Below are positions 32,648 through 32,772 of a stretch of DNA of 32,772 nt, piece by piece. Positions within the stretch are counted from its first letter, which is position 1, and each line of letters opens with the position of its first letter. The notes under the pieces are model-generated. The model saw nothing but the letters and a program-made list of their open reading frames with translations, ran no database searches and had not been told where the DNA came from. A program made the translations under genes and the position numbers. Origin of the DNA: Cuspidothrix sp046080565 (GTDB taxonomy: Bacteria; Cyanobacteriota; Cyanobacteriia; Cyanobacteriales; Nostocaceae); assembly GCA_046080565.1 (NCBI GenBank), contig JBJTUF010000197.1:1-32772 (forward strand), written 5' to 3'.

Positions 32648-32772
32648 CTAAAAAAGAGGATAAAATGGTAGAGATAATCAGGCATCTATGAGTAAGAAAA
32701 ATGTCAGAAATAGCAATTATAGAAGCATTCACAGACTTACAAGACCCCAGAAGAACCGCAGGACAACGCCAT
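32648..32772 (+). mobile_element. Left end of an ISAs1-like insertion sequence
   Basis: The element begins where the GGDEF reading frame is lost and contains the transposase start. Fifty-odd bases of leader with AGGATAAAATGG precede the ATG. The boundary is uncertain by about ten bases, because neither the right end nor a target duplication is in view. Confidence 0.6.
32701..32772 (+). CDS. Start of an ISAs1-like transposase (3' part outside window)
   Basis: From ATG at 32701 the frame is open to the window end and gives 24 residues, MSEIAIIEAFTDLQDPRR and TAGQRH. The FxDLxDPRR start followed by a Gly/His pattern is typical of ISAs1-family DDE transposases. With the GGDEF break at about 32648 the element's left end must lie between 32648 and about 32660; its inverted repeat (near CTAAAAAAGAGGATAAAATG) cannot be verified without the other end. 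Family call rests on a short stretch. Confidence 0.65.
   Translation, partial: MSEIAIIEAFTDLQDPRRTAGQRH

Overview
The window is chromosomal DNA of a filamentous (Nostocales-type) cyanobacterium. The evidence is a scatter of HIP1 octamers (GCGATCGC, for example near 2659, 3388, 6010, 8614, 12721, 15757, 20531, 22363 and 30617), a CpcS/CpeS-type phycobiliprotein lyase, AT-rich coding sequence, and gene families typical of these genomes: Uma2, DUF29, Rpn/DUF4351, membrane pentapeptide-repeat proteins, and many short palindromic intergenic repeats. No tRNA, rRNA or CRISPR array was seen.

Layout. 1-720: tail of an ISL3-type transposase, repeat hairpins, and a DUF2887 gene with its core deleted. 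733-9014: housekeeping genes (GH38 alpha-mannosidase, an unknown protein, Mg2+ transporter MgtE with a structured leader, lipid II flippase MurJ). 9130-11500: an eroded zone with a dead Ser/Thr kinase gene, menH whose 3' end has been rewritten by a palindromic repeat, a REP-associated tyrosine transposase (RAYT) bracketed by that same two-hairpin repeat, and an ftsE-like remnant. 11513-14658: a leftward group (TPR lipoprotein, rsmE, a TIGR04282 glycosyltransferase, a WecG/TagA/CpsF glycosyltransferase). 14918-17611: a MITE-like element, a membrane pentapeptide protein, a 17-bp minisatellite of ten units and a secreted unknown protein. 17992-24004: phycobiliprotein lyase, glutamate dehydrogenase with a perfect NtcA-type box upstream, an ABC exporter with an ExoD protein, a dedA pseudogene and an ABC-2 permease. 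24095-28955: an accessory stretch without HIP1 sites, holding Uma2, a large pentapeptide protein whose membrane helix is encoded by a hexanucleotide microsatellite, DUF29, an Rpn-type nuclease and a decayed toxin-antitoxin pair. 29137-31670: two overlapping, tandemly duplicated VWA-domain genes. The end holds a VOC protein and a GGDEF gene cut by an ISAs1-like insertion whose transposase runs off the window.

The main theme is genome erosion and repeat dynamics. Six genes are clearly truncated, deleted or broken, several directly beside repeats. The most coherent candidate system is the RAYT at 10723-11229 with its own REP family: each full unit has two hairpins (TTCCCAG-N7-CTGGGAA and GAGGC-TCT-GCCTC). 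Units sit in opposite orientation on the two sides of the transposase, and related copies lie near 217, 24742 and 28225. The 24742 copy carries a base-pair-preserving double change in the second hairpin, which suggests the folded structure matters.
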